A stretch of DNA of 64,000 nucleotides, from assembly GCA_017163975.1 (NCBI GenBank), contig JAFFSR010000279.1, positions 124,001 through 188,000 on the forward strand, in the 5' to 3' direction. This DNA is from Anastatus disparis. Lineage: Eukaryota > Arthropoda > Insecta > Hymenoptera > Eupelmidae. How positions within the stretch are numbered: position 1 is the stretch's first letter; every line of letters starts with the position of its first letter. The notes beneath the pieces were generated by a model. The model did not search any database and was not told the origin of the DNA. It saw only the letters and a list, made by a program, of their open reading frames with translations. Below, in pieces: positions 1-10,803 of the stretch. Both the position numbers and the translations under genes were made by a program.

Positions 1-293
1 CTCAGAAGGCACGCAGGCTATCTCTAGAGAAGCTGGAAGCAGCAAAGAACAAATTTAAAGCTCTTTGCAAAGCCGGTATTTGCAAACCATCTGAAAATCC
101 ATGGGCCAGTCCTATAAATATGGTTAAAAAGAAGAATGGCGATTGGCGCATATGTGGTAAGAAAGACAGTGTTCCAAAAACCGCCGTAATAACCCCATTT
201 GGGTTGTTTGAATATAATTACATGACGTTTGGACTCAGAAATGCTGTACAATCATTTAAACGTTATGTAAATGGAACTCTTGGAGACCTCAAA
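1..293 (+). pseudogene. Ty3/gypsy reverse transcriptase, 5' part, broken
   Basis: The frame reads through the fingers/palm start of a gypsy RT: a segment like NPWASPINMVKKKNGDWRIC, then DVPKTAVITPFGLF-type and MTFGLRNA motifs. RT copies the element RNA into DNA. Seen in the sequence: GDWRIC is followed directly by the VPKTAVITPFG region, so the block that normally carries the first catalytic Asp (the D-L-x-x-A-Y motif) is missing, a deletion of roughly 45 residues judged against family knowledge. The frame is then cut at about 294 by a hairpin-rich insertion and resumes at about 510. The window begins inside the gene. It is a dead relic; the family call is secure. Confidence 0.85.
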
Positions 294-509
294 ATAGTAT
301 ATTTCGGTACTAGTGCGATAAAGTGATTTTTTACTCGTGTGGCGGTTTGCGCTCGAGCGAAGCGAGGGTGAAAAGGTCACACGAGTAAGAAATCACTTTC
401 TCGCACGAGTATCGAACACTATTTTTTGACACGACGTGTGAGAAGCTCCATTTTCGCACGTGTCACTTTGTACAGCATGCGTGAAATCGAGCTTCTCGCA
501 CGGAGTGTC
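294..509. mobile_element. Twin-hairpin insertion in gypsy RT (family copy 1)
   Basis: Two adjacent palindromes separate the two RT halves. The first (294-424) starts ATAGTATATTTCGG, has long arms around ACTCGTGTG/CACACGAGT and a loop with CTCGAGCGAAGCGAG, and ends ACACTATTTTTT. The second (about 426-509) has arms GTGAGAAGCTC/GAGCTTCTCGC. RT sequence resumes at 510 with the catalytic YIDD block, so the insertion is about 215 bp and lies in an A-run target. There is no ORF. Similar left hairpins occur at 21511, 24769 and 47623. The transposition mechanism is unknown; the A-run makes the target duplication ambiguous. Confidence 0.75.
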
Positions 510-725
510 AAAAATGTTTTTTTTTACATAGATGATATTTTAATTGCTTCTGCCAACGAGGAAGAGCACGAAATGCACCTCAAACAAGTTTCAGAAATAT
601 TAAAGAAATATAATCTACACCTCAATATAGATAAATGTGTGTTCGGTTTTAAAGAGCTTACATTTCTGGGTTATTTAAGGGGGTCAGATACTATTAGAAG
701 CTGGAAAAAAACATATATAATTTGA
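510..725 (+). pseudogene. Ty3/gypsy RT palm with YIDD motif, fragment
   Basis: Directly after the insertion the frame gives FFYIDDILIAS, which holds the two catalytic aspartates, then LKKYNLHLNIDKCVFG and LTFLGYL, the usual RT thumb-connection landmarks. Homology fades after about codon 55, and the rest of the RT plus all of RNase H are absent before integrase sequence starts near 930. Bases 726-925 hold no recognisable gene. It is a clear part of the same element as 1-293. Confidence 0.85.
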
Positions 726-929
726 TATAAATTGCTGATGTTTACAAATAACTAATTTCATATAGAAATACATTTAATTTCAAACATTTCCTATATCTTG
801 AGAATTGAAGTGGTGGTGCTCGTTGAAAGTCTGGAACAAAAAACCCTTCAACTCAAGGTTTCTTCATGAGTTTTCATTGGATTAACTTGAAATTTTATGG
901 AGATATCAAATTATACATGTTTTTTTTCA

Positions 930-2157
930 GCTTCAGTGTACCAGCTGTAGTAGATCTGCAAACCCTAGCACAAGCTCAGAAGGATGATAATCAGTTGGAA
1001 GAGATCATCAAAGATTCACTTCATCCATTGCCCCTACAAAAGTTAAATTTCTCTCAAGATAAGTTCAACGGAGCTCTCTACTGTGATTTACAAGGTCAAA
1101 TTATTAGATCATATGTACCAAATGATTTAAGACAAGAGGTTTTCAATTTGTTTTATCAATCAGCACATGCCAGTGCAAAAATCACAAAGAGTTTATTCAG
1201 AAGGAAATTTGTTTGGCCCAACATGCGAAGAGACATTTCTAAGTGATGCAAATCATGTATTGCGTGTCAACAGACTAAAATTACTCGGCATAACAAACTT
1301 ATACCGGATCATTTTGAGATGGTAGAGGGTAGATTTGTCCATGTGCACATTGATATAGTCGGTCCACTGCCTGAGAGCAGAAAGTGTAAATATATTTTAA
1401 CCATGATGGACCACTATACAAGATGGCCAGATGCAATACCATTGGTAGAGACCTCAGCACCCACCATCGCCAAAGCATTCTTCAATAATTGGATCTCACG
1501 TTTTAGTGCACCCATGTACATAACCTCAGACTAGGGCGTACAGTTCAAGTCACAAATTTTTGACGCTCTGATGGAGTTAATTGGGTGTAAAAAGATTCTT
1601 ACGGCGCCATATCACCCTCAATCTAATGGTATGATCGAGAGGTGGCATCTTAGAGCATATACTGCTGGAGGGAGCACGCCTCAACAAAAAGTGTAGATGA
1701 TATTAAGAGGGAGGGCGATAGTTTGGGTAACCGTTTTCTCTTAGAAAGAAGTAGCGTCAACCAATCATGTGCCTGCATGAGAGAGAAACGTGGTACCCAA
1801 ACTGTCTCTCTTTCTCTTGCTCGTTCGTCTACACTCTTTCCATAAACGTGCTTCCTCCAGTAGTATATGCTCTAAGGATCGCATAGAACTCTTAAGAACG
1901 CTATTAAATGTCAGGCACAAACTGCTAATTGGGCTGATAAATTACCTAGTGTCTTTCTAGGATTGCGTACTAGCATTAAAAAGGATGCCCAGCGGACTTG
2001 GTTTATGGTACATATCTGCGAGTACCAGGAGAGTTTTGTGCTTACGGCAAGTCTGAGCCGAATAAACGTTTCTTTTAAAGAGAATTGAGAGAATACATAA
2101 GGGAATTACAACCTATCCCAGTGTCACATAACAACAAAACGCTGCCAAGTACTTTGG
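930..2157 (+). pseudogene. Ty3/gypsy integrase, broken
   Basis: Integrase joins element cDNA to host DNA. In order: the RNase H-integrase linker (near 948, DLQTLAQAQ), the zinc-binding H2C2 region (HASAKITKSLF, then CKSCIACQQTK near 1245-1275) and the catalytic core with its first Asp in HIDIVGP (1350), second Asp in ITSD (1530) and Glu in NGMIERWH (about 1640). A TGA at 1244-1246 and a TAG at 1532-1534 interrupt the frame, and a 220-bp MITE sits just after ERWH. Past the MITE, homology resumes in another frame (LGLRTSIKKD near 1965; LREYIRELQPIPVS near 2085). The catalytic triad is present but the gene cannot make one protein. It is cut again at 2163. Confidence 0.85.
1653..1872. mobile_element. 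TA-flanked MITE in gypsy integrase
   Basis: Terminal inverted repeats GAGCATATACTGCTGGAGG (left) and CCTCCAGTAGTATATGCTC (right) match at all but one of 19 positions, and extend further with another mismatch. TA dinucleotides at 1651-1652 and 1873-1874 fit a target duplication. Integrase coding sequence joins across it once the element and one TA are removed. At 220 bp with no ORF it is non-autonomous. TA targets suggest the Tc1/mariner superfamily, but no transposase was seen. Confidence 0.85.
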
Positions 2158-2162
2158 CGGAA

Positions 2163-4937
2163 TGCTTTCTCATAGAGCTCTTTAAGTTTCATTAATTTTT
2201 TTATATTTATTCAAATGTGATTTTAATATATAACTAGTGGGCATATATTTGCACTTGACTTATGAAATTCTTATCTAATTCTGGGGTAAAGTGATGCTGC
2301 AAGGTTTTTACGGAAGACTGCTTCAATTCTGCTGCAAGTTTGCGTGTTTATTCTCGTCATATAATTGCGCTCAACTTATGTCATACTTATGTAATCAATT
2401 TAATTTTATGACTAAAAAAAATTATTAATAATTCAACTTAATTCGTTTATTTTTCAAAAGATGGCAACCTTTTTCACTTCTTCTATTAGATTTGCACATT
2501 CGAATGAGCTTTTTTTCCACTTATTCAACTACGTAGTTATTAATATCTGTAATTTTTTCTTCTTCAGCACTCTCACTATGAATTATTATTTTATCAGGTA
2601 ATTCTTCAAACTTTCAGTTCATGTTTATAGCAACTTTACAACGAATTGCTTTCAACATTGAAAGAGATTTTTTAACTTAATTTTAAATAGGTAAATGCCA
2701 ATAAATGAGCATATTGGCATGATGCTGGTACTCTTTCTGTATCACTGAAATTATAATTCAATAAGGTTAATTTGAATGTTAACCACTACATTTTATCCAA
2801 TAAAATACAAGTATTATCATCGATAACATTATATCCTATAAATGTTACAAAATTTTTTCTGACTTATTAAAATATAATTAAAAAATTCATTTTTTAATAT
2901 ATAGTTACGTTTTCACGTTAATGATTTATTATCTTGTGGATTTCTTTTTATCACGACTAAGCTTAGTAAATCCAAGTTTTCAATCTTAGTGACGGTAATT
3001 AAATTAACAAGATGATAATTAAAATAAACTGATAGATTTATTATTACGTTAATTGCGAGAGAGAGAAATGTATTATAGATATATTTAAGTGAGCGTTTTT
3101 TTTACTTGTTCAACTTCGTAATTATTAATATCTGTAATTTTTTCTTCTTCTTCTTCTAATTTTCTTCTTCTTCTTCAAATATTTTTTCCATTTATTAAAA
3201 AACAATTTAATTTATAATATTTCATAATGATAGCAAATAACTTGTATACAAATTTTAGAACAATTCTATCGAGTACTTTACGTAAAATGGAAAAAAACTG
3301 AAATATGAAAATTTTTTAAGAAAATTTTTAAAATTTTCTAAAATGAAAATTACGCTAAAAAGATCGGTTCATAAAAGTTATCCTTCTTTTGGTAGATGCA
3401 AATTATTCCCATGGAAATCTCAAAGCAAATTCATCATTTAACTTACGTAAAATACAAAAAAAAAAATTAAAAATCGAAAATTTTTTCAAATTCTTAAAAT
3501 GGCTCTATAAAAAAAATACACTATGAATACAAATTTTCAATAGCTTTCCGCCTAGTTATACAAAAACATAGATGGTATACAAAAGTTGAAGCAAATTCAT
3601 CGAGTAATTTTCGAGATCTAACTGGTTAAATAAATAACATTTTCTTTTCAAAATTTCTTTTTCAAAATTTTAAAAATGCTCTAAAATTAAAACTACACTA
3701 TGAAAATCAATTTTTAAAAATTCCCCTTCTTTTGGCAGTCGCAAATAATTTCCCTGCAATTTTTAGAACAAATCTATCGAGTACTTTACGTAGAATAAAA
3801 AAAAATAAGAAAAGGAGAATCGAAATTTTTTTTTAAATCTTTAAAATTCTCTAAAATTGTAACCACACTAAGAAAATTAGTTTTCAAAAGCTTATTGTTT
3901 TCAGACAATAGCGAATTAATTGTATAAAAATTTTGTAGAAAATTTATAGTATGGTTAACGCAAAAAAGAAAATAAATGAAAAATAAAAATTTTTTTGAAA
4001 ATTTTCAAAGTGCTCTAAAATTAAAACTGCGCTGAGAAAATTAGTTTTCCAAAGCTTGTTTTCTTCAGACAGTAGCGAATTAATTGCATACAAATTTTGG
4101 AGCAAATCTATCAAATGGTTTTCGTAAAATAGAAAAAAATTAAAAATAAAAATTTTTTAAAAAATTTTTAAAATGCTCTAAAATTAAAAGTGCGCTAAGG
4201 AAATTAGTTTACAAAATTTTTTATACTTTTGGCAGTCGAAATTAAGTTTCATACAAATTTTCGAACAAATTCTTCGAGTAGTTTACGTAAAATACAAAAA
4301 AAAATGAAAAATCAAAATTTTTTTAAAATTCTTAAAATGATTCTAAAAAAAAAACTACGCTAAGAAAACCAATTCTCAATAGCTTCCGCACCAGTTCATC
4401 AAAAAATTAAATTGTATGGAAAATTTGTAAATCCATCGAGTAGTTTTTAAGATTTTATTGGCTTAATAAATAGAAACATTTTTTTTTTAATTTCAACATG
4501 CTCTAAAATTAAAACTAAGCTAAGAAAATCAGTTTTTAAAAATTTATTTTATCCGGGCAATCACAAATAAATTCTATGCAAATTTTGAAGCGAATTCATC
4601 GAGTAGTAAACAAAAAAAAACCAAAAAACCAAAAATCAAATTTTTTTATTTTTTTTTTTTAAACTTCAAAATGAAAACTACGCTAGAAGAACCAATTATC
4701 AATAGCTTTCCAGCAAGCTAGTCACAAAACTAAATTCCATGCAAAATTAGAAGCAAATCCATCGAGTAGTTCTCGAGATACAGTTTACTAACTGAATTCA
4801 TACACACACACACACATACATACACACATTTTCTGAAAACCACTTTTTTCGACTCACTGAGTTCAAATATGTACAAATTAATGAAAAAATAGAAAAAAAT
4901 TTCTTTATCGATACAATGCTTTCTCTATGAGAAAGCA
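2163..4937. mobile_element. 2.8 kb inverted-repeat element carrying a satellite array
   Basis: The ends are exact 15-bp inverted copies: TGCTTTCTCATAGAG at 2163 and CTCTATGAGAAAGCA ending at 4937. The right end is also a near-perfect hairpin (about 4915-4940). The element splits the gypsy pol: 2085-2157 reads the post-integrase region and 4950 onward reads the FKDLETCAHIF block that normally follows. No ORF of substance is inside. Bases 2163-3235 are A+T-rich, with a loosely duplicated stretch (near 2520 and 3100, both reading TTATTAATATCTGTAATTTT). The rest is a tandem array. No clear target duplication was found, so the superfamily is open. Confidence 0.7.
3240..4790. repeat. ~165-bp degenerate tandem repeat, about 10 units
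   Basis: A marker close to ATCGAGTAGTTTACGTAAAATA recurs near 3270, 3440, 3600, 3775, 3945, 4105, 4275, 4435, 4590 and 4760, a spacing of about 157-173 bases. Each unit continues with an A-run, AAATTTTTTT, ATGCTCTAAAATTAAAACTAC and a GGCAGTCGCAAAT-like block. Two unit subtypes can be told apart. One (near 3440, 4275, 4590-4700) carries AATAGCTTTCCGCC; it is followed each time by one carrying CGAGATCTAACTGG-like sequence (3615, 4445, 4775). The array ends at a (CA)n tract at 4801-4828. Confidence 0.75.
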
Positions 4938-4939
4938 AT

Positions 4940-5494
4940 ATTAAACCTTTTATGTTTAAAGACCTTGAAACATGCGCTCACATCTTTTACAGGCGGAAAA
5001 CATTAAAAACAGGTCTAGATCGACCATATACTGGTCCTCATAAAATTATTGAAAGGAAACCGAATGGAAAAGACATCGTTATAGACATCAATGGGCAGCA
5101 GAAACTAGTAAACATAGAATTAGTAAAACCAGCACATTATGTAGCTGACGAGATCGACGATAATGTCGACAAGAATGACAAAAGCCAGACGGTAGTCGAG
5201 ATACATCACACTGATGATGATTCGCAGGTTCAGGAAACACAGTCAACGACCAGTAGCCAAAGTAGGATAAGGTTCAGTGAGGAGGTCGAAACCCGGACCT
5301 ATCACAGACCTACACCTGATCAAATGGTTCACAGAGAAATGACACCTATACCTGATTAAATGGTTCACAAAGAAGTGATACCTGTACCGATCAACAGAGT
5401 GGTGACTGCTCGTGGTGGAGATAAATGGTATATTGTCGAAGAAATTCGTAGACATGACCTGCATCGAGTTTATAAGGTTATATTAAGTCAGTAA
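4940..5494 (+). pseudogene. Ty3/gypsy pol C-terminus, fragment
   Basis: The reading frame from 4952 gives FKDLETCAHIFYRR, RPYTGPHKIIER and VNIELVKPAHYV, the conserved region after the integrase core in Ty3/gypsy polyproteins. It is followed by an acidic, serine- and threonine-rich tail. A TAA at 5357-5359 breaks the frame, and related-looking coding sequence continues to about 5494 (EEIRRHDLHRVYKVIL). It is contiguous with the integrase part at 930-2157 once the 2163-4937 element is set aside. Confidence 0.75.
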
Positions 5495-6360
5495 GATGTA
5501 GTAAAAGATCGCGTTGTGATATTTAAAATAAAACCTGAAATAGACAGCACAATGTCTAATGAGGTAGAATTCATGCTACGCTACGCTACCACAGAGCACC
5601 GCCACCAATATATGAGAAACAAAGAAGTCCTCTATATAGGATTACCTTTACTACTTGGCTCTGGATCGTATCAATTTAAAAAGAAATAAATATAAATTTG
5701 CTATTTTCGAGCAATTAGGCGAGAATTTATGCCAAATATTGAACAAAAATGATTAAAAAAAATTAATATTACAGACACCTGTCAGATAGTATGGCAGTTG
5801 TCATGTAATATAGAGTACATACATGATGCGGGATTTGTATACATAGACATCAGACCTAGTAAGATGGTTTTGGACAACAGGATGCAGAATCAAATTTATT
5901 TGGTAGTCCTGGGCTTGATTTCTCTGATTAATGGAAAACAAGTCAAGCTAATAGATAACAATAAAGAAAAATTAACGCATTCTAGTTGCGATAGACACAT
6001 CCATTTTGCGTTACCGCGAAGTGACGTAGAAAGTTTATTAAATGTACTTGAAACATGTCTGGGTGGTACACTCCCTTCGAAAAACCTGGATCGCGAAATA
6101 GCAGTTCTGGCAAGCAAGTAACAAGTATTCAATAATTATAAAATGTTTTTGAGAAACTGTTTTAAAAACAGAGATGTACCACCATTCCTTAAGTATTTCA
6201 TGGAGTGCATAAGAATGATTAAAATCAAAGATACACTCTAGCACTATGAACTTAAGAATATATTTTACGTGACAGAGGTAGAATATAACCATCTACCCAT
6301 TATGGACTTTGACTTCACTCGAACCTGTGAGGAGACTTGTAATGAGTGGTCGACTCAGGC
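5495..6360 (+). pseudogene. VRK-family (casein-kinase-1 group) kinase relic
   Basis: Three frames in succession match the order of a vaccinia-related kinase. First, N-lobe sequence IFKIKPE...EVEFMLRY and IGLPLLLGSGSY (5510-5685, stop TAA 5686-5688). Then KFAIFEQLGENLCQIL in another frame (about 5694-5745). Then the C-lobe from about 5775: NIEYIHDAGFVYIDIRPSK is the catalytic loop, RSDVESLLNVL and GGTLP follow, and KYFMECIRMIKI (after a TAA at 6119) fits the C-terminal helices. A TAG lies near 6239. The loop keeps its Asp (YID) but the metal-binding DYG/DFG equivalent reads VLG. Two frameshifts and several stops make it non-functional. No introns were seen, so it may be a retrocopy. It abuts the gypsy 3' part with no clear boundary. 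Confidence 0.7.
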
Positions 6361-6837
6361 TTGAGGCAGATCGGCTTGAGGCGGATCGGCACCTCTCTTT
6401 AAGCAGGAGACGACCAGGATGTACGATCTCTGACAGGAGGAGTGATATAGCGCGTAAATATACAAAAGCGCTTAAAAGACAAGTCATTAAAATAAATAAA
6501 TTTAAAAAAATTATATAATAATAATATAGCTTTAAGGGGCCCATGTAAATAAAGTAACTACGTAGACTCGAAATCTGCTAGAATCCACGATTGTAAATAG
6601 TTGTAAATATTCTTTTAGGGTGGTGGAAGAAATCCAGGAAGTACGAAGGCAATTAGCTGAGTTCAAGGAGAATGTGTGCAGTAAATCAGGTAAGCATGAC
6701 TGCTTTATGGCAGATTTATTATTAGAAGACTGAATTACAGAGCTCTCAAGAAGCTAAAGGGCTCAGATTAACTATGCGAGGAAGCAATACATTCAGTCGT
6801 GAAGCACACACTTACAAACTGCAACTTCCTGTTTTGT
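6361..6837. other. Spacer with one exon-like segment
   Basis: There is no confident gene. Bases about 6618-6689 look like an internal exon: TTCTTTTAG before it, GTAAGC after it, and an open frame reading EEIQEVRRQLAEFKENV, which has coiled-coil character. It could be a scrap of a host gene or of a gag; I cannot tell which. A 17-base direct repeat (CTTGAGGCAGATCGG / CTTGAGGCGGATCGG) lies at 6359-6390. Confidence 0.3.
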
Positions 6838-6841
6838 TTAA

Positions 6842-7074
6842 CCCTTTGAGGGGCACATTTTTCTGTAAAAAAACGGGTTTTTTGAGATTAATTGTTTATA
6901 ACAAATACTTCAATTAATGAATATTTGCAATTTCTCTATAAAATCTAATAAATCAGGTATTCAAGAGTTCAAAAAGTCTTATAGATGTCTTAAAAAGGCA
7001 TATACGTTTTAGAAATACGGAAAAATCCAAAACCAAATAGGTGGGACAAATACGTACCACTGCCCCTCAAAGGG
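6842..7074. mobile_element. piggyBac-like MITE with TTAA target duplication
   Basis: TTAA at 6838-6841 and 7075-7078 flank perfect inverted repeats CCCTTTGAGGGGCA and TGCCCCTCAAAGGG. TIRs that start CCC together with TTAA duplications are the hallmark of the piggyBac superfamily. It is 233 bp with no ORF, so it is a non-autonomous derivative. Confidence 0.9.
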
Positions 7075-7139
7075 TTAAGAATGAAACTCCAATATTAAGA
7101 TTATTTATGTATAATTTATACTGTGAGCCAAAAATTGAT

Positions 7140-8731
7140 TAGTTGAAAAGTTTTTTTGAGAAGAATGAACTCGATAACTTCTATGTAGAAAAGATCTTAA
7201 AAAGGAAGGATCAATGGTTCGCCTTAATTAAATGCCAGACATTAGCCAGCTCATGCAAGTTTCAAGTAAAATCAGCTAAGAATCAGCCTATTTGGAAATA
7301 CGAAGGTGAATCGATCAGTAGATTAAAAATTAAATCAGAAGAAACGGGTCAGTTGGATGGGTCTGAGATTGAGGTTGAAAAACCAAGGACACAGCTCTTC
7401 GAAGAAAACGAAGCGTGTTACAAATAAAATTAATAAACGAAGGATTAATGCATAAACGGGATAACCTCCTCCACTTCATATCAGCAGACTGTGAATTCAC
7501 TACCTTAGTCGCTAAATTATTAATAGATCTAAACCAATTAGACATGCATGAAATGAAGAGATTAAAGCCCGAACAAGGACAAGTAATAGTGACACCAAGA
7601 ACTAAGATATTCTTGTTAAATGCAGTACTTACCAACAAGCACTTCGAAACATTCTCAGAATAAGAACGTAGGAAAACTCTGATAAATTTAGCAAAATGCA
7701 TAAAAAAATACGAAATCAATACCCTTCGCATCTTCAAGCAAAACAACCTAATTGATAAAATATCATTCTCGACCTTCCTACAAATCTTAAAGGAACCATT
7801 AAATCACTGCGTTTGTCAAATATTCATATGCTATAGCTCAACAACTATACCTCCGGATGACATGATAAACCGAATTATAGAGGAATACTACACCAGCATG
7901 GTGGGAGGACATAAGGGAATCACTAAAACGTACCGAAGAATTTGAGAAAAATTTTTTTGTAATGGGTTGAAAGAAGATGTAACAGAATATATACGACACT
8001 GCCAGCAATGCCAGGAATTAAAACTTGTGCGAGTGAAAAGCAGAGAACCCATGATAATAACGGACACCCTCATAGAACCCTACGACAAAATTTCAATAGA
8101 TACAGTAGGGACACTACCTAATACACCCGAAAGAAATCGACATATATTGACGATACAGAATAATCTAACAAAATATTGCATAGCAGTGCTAATAAAAAAT
8201 ACCAAGGCCGAAACTATAGCAGACGCCTTAGATAGACACGTAATAACTCTGTACGGAGCACCCCGCGTCATATTATCCGATAAAGCTCCCGCCCTAATAG
8301 AAAACATATTGCATGAACTGGCAAAATTATTTAAAATTAAACAGGTAACCACTTCAGGATATCACCCGCAATCCAATGGCTCGCTTGAGAGAAGCCATAT
8401 AGTTCTAACAGAATATATACGACACTATATAGAAAATTATGAGGATTGGGACACGGTTGTGCCCTTTGCTTTATTCTCCTATAACACGAGTATACACGAA
8501 TCAACCGGATTCACACCCTTTGAATTAATATTCGGCAAACCTGCAAGGACACCTAGCTTCCTGCCCGTAGATAAGTTGAACACGTACTGATCTTTTATGG
8601 CTCAACTAATAAGTAAATTACACGACACGTGAGAGATGGCGGCAAAATCGCTACTAACCTCAAAACAAAGGAACAAACAATACTACGACCGTAAGATTAA
8701 AACACACCCATATACGGTCGGTGACCTTGTA
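7140..8731 (+). pseudogene. Errantivirus-like pol: RNase H-integrase region, broken
   Basis: Gypsy-type pol of the env-bearing (errantivirus) lineage. From about 7428 the frame reads the region upstream of integrase (KRDNLLHFISADCE; RTKIFLLNAV; stop TAA at 7662-7664, then LAKCIKKYEINTLRIF). Next come VGGHKGITKTYRR (stop TGA near 7943), the zinc-finger part IRHCQQCQELK, and the integrase core with Asp in ISIDTVGT, Asp in VILSDK and Glu in NGSLERSH. YNTSIHESTGFTPFELIFG follows. A TGA at 8588-8590 ends the longest open stretch. Bases 7140-7427 are open but only tentatively pol. The three catalytic acidic residues survive; the stops make it defective. The 5' part with RT is not in the window. Confidence 0.85.
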
Positions 8732-8733
8732 TA

Positions 8734-9798
8734 CACTACCCTCCAGTCACATTTGCCCACCCTACATGAAAATCGATAAAACTTTAAAGTTTTGTGGCTC
8801 AGTGAAAAATAGTCGTAATCAAAAAATTCCGACAAAGTTTTAAAAAGGATTTAAAAACCTTTAATTTAAGCCGAGTTGAGCAAAAAAAATTAAAAAATAC
8901 ATGCCTGATGCGTAAAAACTAACTAAAAGATATTCAATTTTTTTTGCCCCTATTCAAATGCCTGCCATTTTTGCGGAAATTATCGAATCATAGAAAAACA
9001 AAATGGAGGTGAAAGCTAAAGGAGTCACCTTTAAAATAAGCTATAGAAAGCTCATTTATGATCGATTTTACGGTAGTTATGGTCATTTTTTATGAAGGAA
9101 ACAATTTTTTTTATAGCTATTATCTCAAAAAATACGCATGATATAAAAAAATTTTTAATGAAAAAATTGTTTATTTTTGAGTCAAAAATATAAATATTTA
9201 GATTTAACTGAAATACAGAAGGAAAATTTTTTTTTATAAATTCATTAAAATATAAATATTGAATAAATGGATTTTTTTTTCAATGGGATGAAAAATGAAT
9301 AGAATCTTTTTTTACTGATTCTCAGTTCAACCTGAATATTTATATTTTTCACTCAAAAATAAACAACTTTTTTATTAAAAATTTTTTTTATCATGTGTAT
9401 TTTTTGAGATAATAGCTATAAAAAAAATCGTTTTTTTCATAAAAATGACCATAACTACCGTAAAATCGATCATAAATGAGCTTTCCATAGCTCATTTTGA
9501 AGGTGACTCCTTCAACTTTTACCTCCATTTTATTTTTCTATGATTCGATAATTTCCACAAAAATGGCAGGCATTTGAATAGGGGCAAAAAAAATTGAATA
9601 TTTTTTAGTAAGTTTTTTACGCATAAGGTATGTATTTTTCAATTTGTTTTGCTCAACTTGGCTTAAATTGAAGGTTTTTAAACCCTTTTTAAAACCCCAT
9701 CGGAATTTTTTAATTACGACTATTTTTCACTGAGCCACAAAACTTTAAAGTTTTATCGATTTTCATGTAGGTTGGGCAAATGTGGCTGGAGGGTAGTG
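8734..9798. mobile_element. 1.07 kb TA-flanked foldback element
   Basis: Almost the whole element is one inverted repeat. Left CACTACCCTCCAGTCACATT and right AATGTGGCTGGAGGGTAGTG are near-perfect complements, and the arms stay complementary for about 500 bases each, to a centre near 9266. TA at 8732-8733 and 9799-9800 is the apparent target duplication, and pol coding sequence joins across it. No ORF. Its size and TA target suggest a mariner-type non-autonomous foldback. Confidence 0.85.
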
Positions 9799-9800
9799 TA

Positions 9801-9955
9801 CGTGTTAAAAGAACCCAGGAAAAACAAATTTGATAAAACATACAAATAAATATAAGGTAGTAGAAATTTTAGAAAAACACAACGTCATTCTAGAAAATGG
9901 CGATAGCGCGAATACTAAAACATATTGACAAAATCAAACCAGCTCACCGACAATA
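9801..9955 (+). pseudogene. Errantivirus-like pol, 3' end
   Basis: This is the continuation of the pol relic after the foldback. The frame enters with VLKEPRKNKFD, shifts near 9842, and continues with VVEILEKHNVILENGD and a final IKPAH block. This matches the C-terminal region of gypsy pol. It ends at a TAG near 9953. Confidence 0.65.
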
Positions 9956-9984
9956 GAAACGTTTTCTTTTAGCCCTTATGAAAA

Positions 9985-10625
9985 AGATCTGTAGATGAAA
10001 CTGTAGATAAATCTACAGGAAAATCTGCAGAAAATCTGCAGAATATCTGTAGAATATCTACAGAAAGCATACGGAAAAATATGAGGTATCAGTACAGGAA
10101 AATCTGCAGAATATATACAAGCCTACGAGAAATTCTGAGGCATCGTTGCAGGATTTCCTGTAGAGAAAATGATGGAGAAATTTACAGGTTTAACGCAGGT
10201 AAATTTGTTTAAAAATCTGCAGGGTCCTTGCAGAGTCACTTATAGGGAAGACTGTGAAAAATTTACAGAGATCCGATAGATCGTCTATAGAATAATATAC
10301 AGGATCTGTACAGGTATACCCTTACAAATTTTCACAGAATTGTCGCCTACATATTTATCTACAGAATTATCTATAGAATTATCCACAGAATCATCTACGG
10401 AATTTTCGACGAAATTTTCTTCAGAATTTTCTGTAAGCAGGATTTCTTATAGGATCCCGTAAAACGTATAAGGAAAATTTATACTGTAGAAATCTTTGCA
10501 GAAAATTCATAATAAATCTAATGATTTATTACAGGATTTTCTGTCGAGAGTATAATAGGAAAATCTTCAACTGTAGATAAATCTTCAAGATTATCTGCAG
10601 AAATAAATATAGAAAATTTGCCGGT
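9985..10625. repeat. Cluster of ATCTRCAGAA palindrome-core words
   Basis: Dozens of short words built on CTGCAG, CTACAG or CTGTAG (for example ATCTGCAGAATATCTGTAGA near 10028) recur at irregular 10-20 base spacing for about 640 bases between pol and env1. Orientation is mixed because the core is nearly self-complementary. It is not a clean tandem repeat and there is no ORF. Confidence 0.6.
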
Positions 10626-10803
10626 ATGAATATTATTAAGATAAAAAAATTTTCTTATTTCCAGCTATATAAGATTATTTTCGATAGGTAATTTAAAAGT
10701 TTTGAGTGAACAACTCGAAAATTATTTCCCTATTACAGGAAAAAACCAAAAACGAGGTAACCCTCGTAGTATGTGCTCTCCAAAGAATGAAGAGCTTCTG
10801 CAG

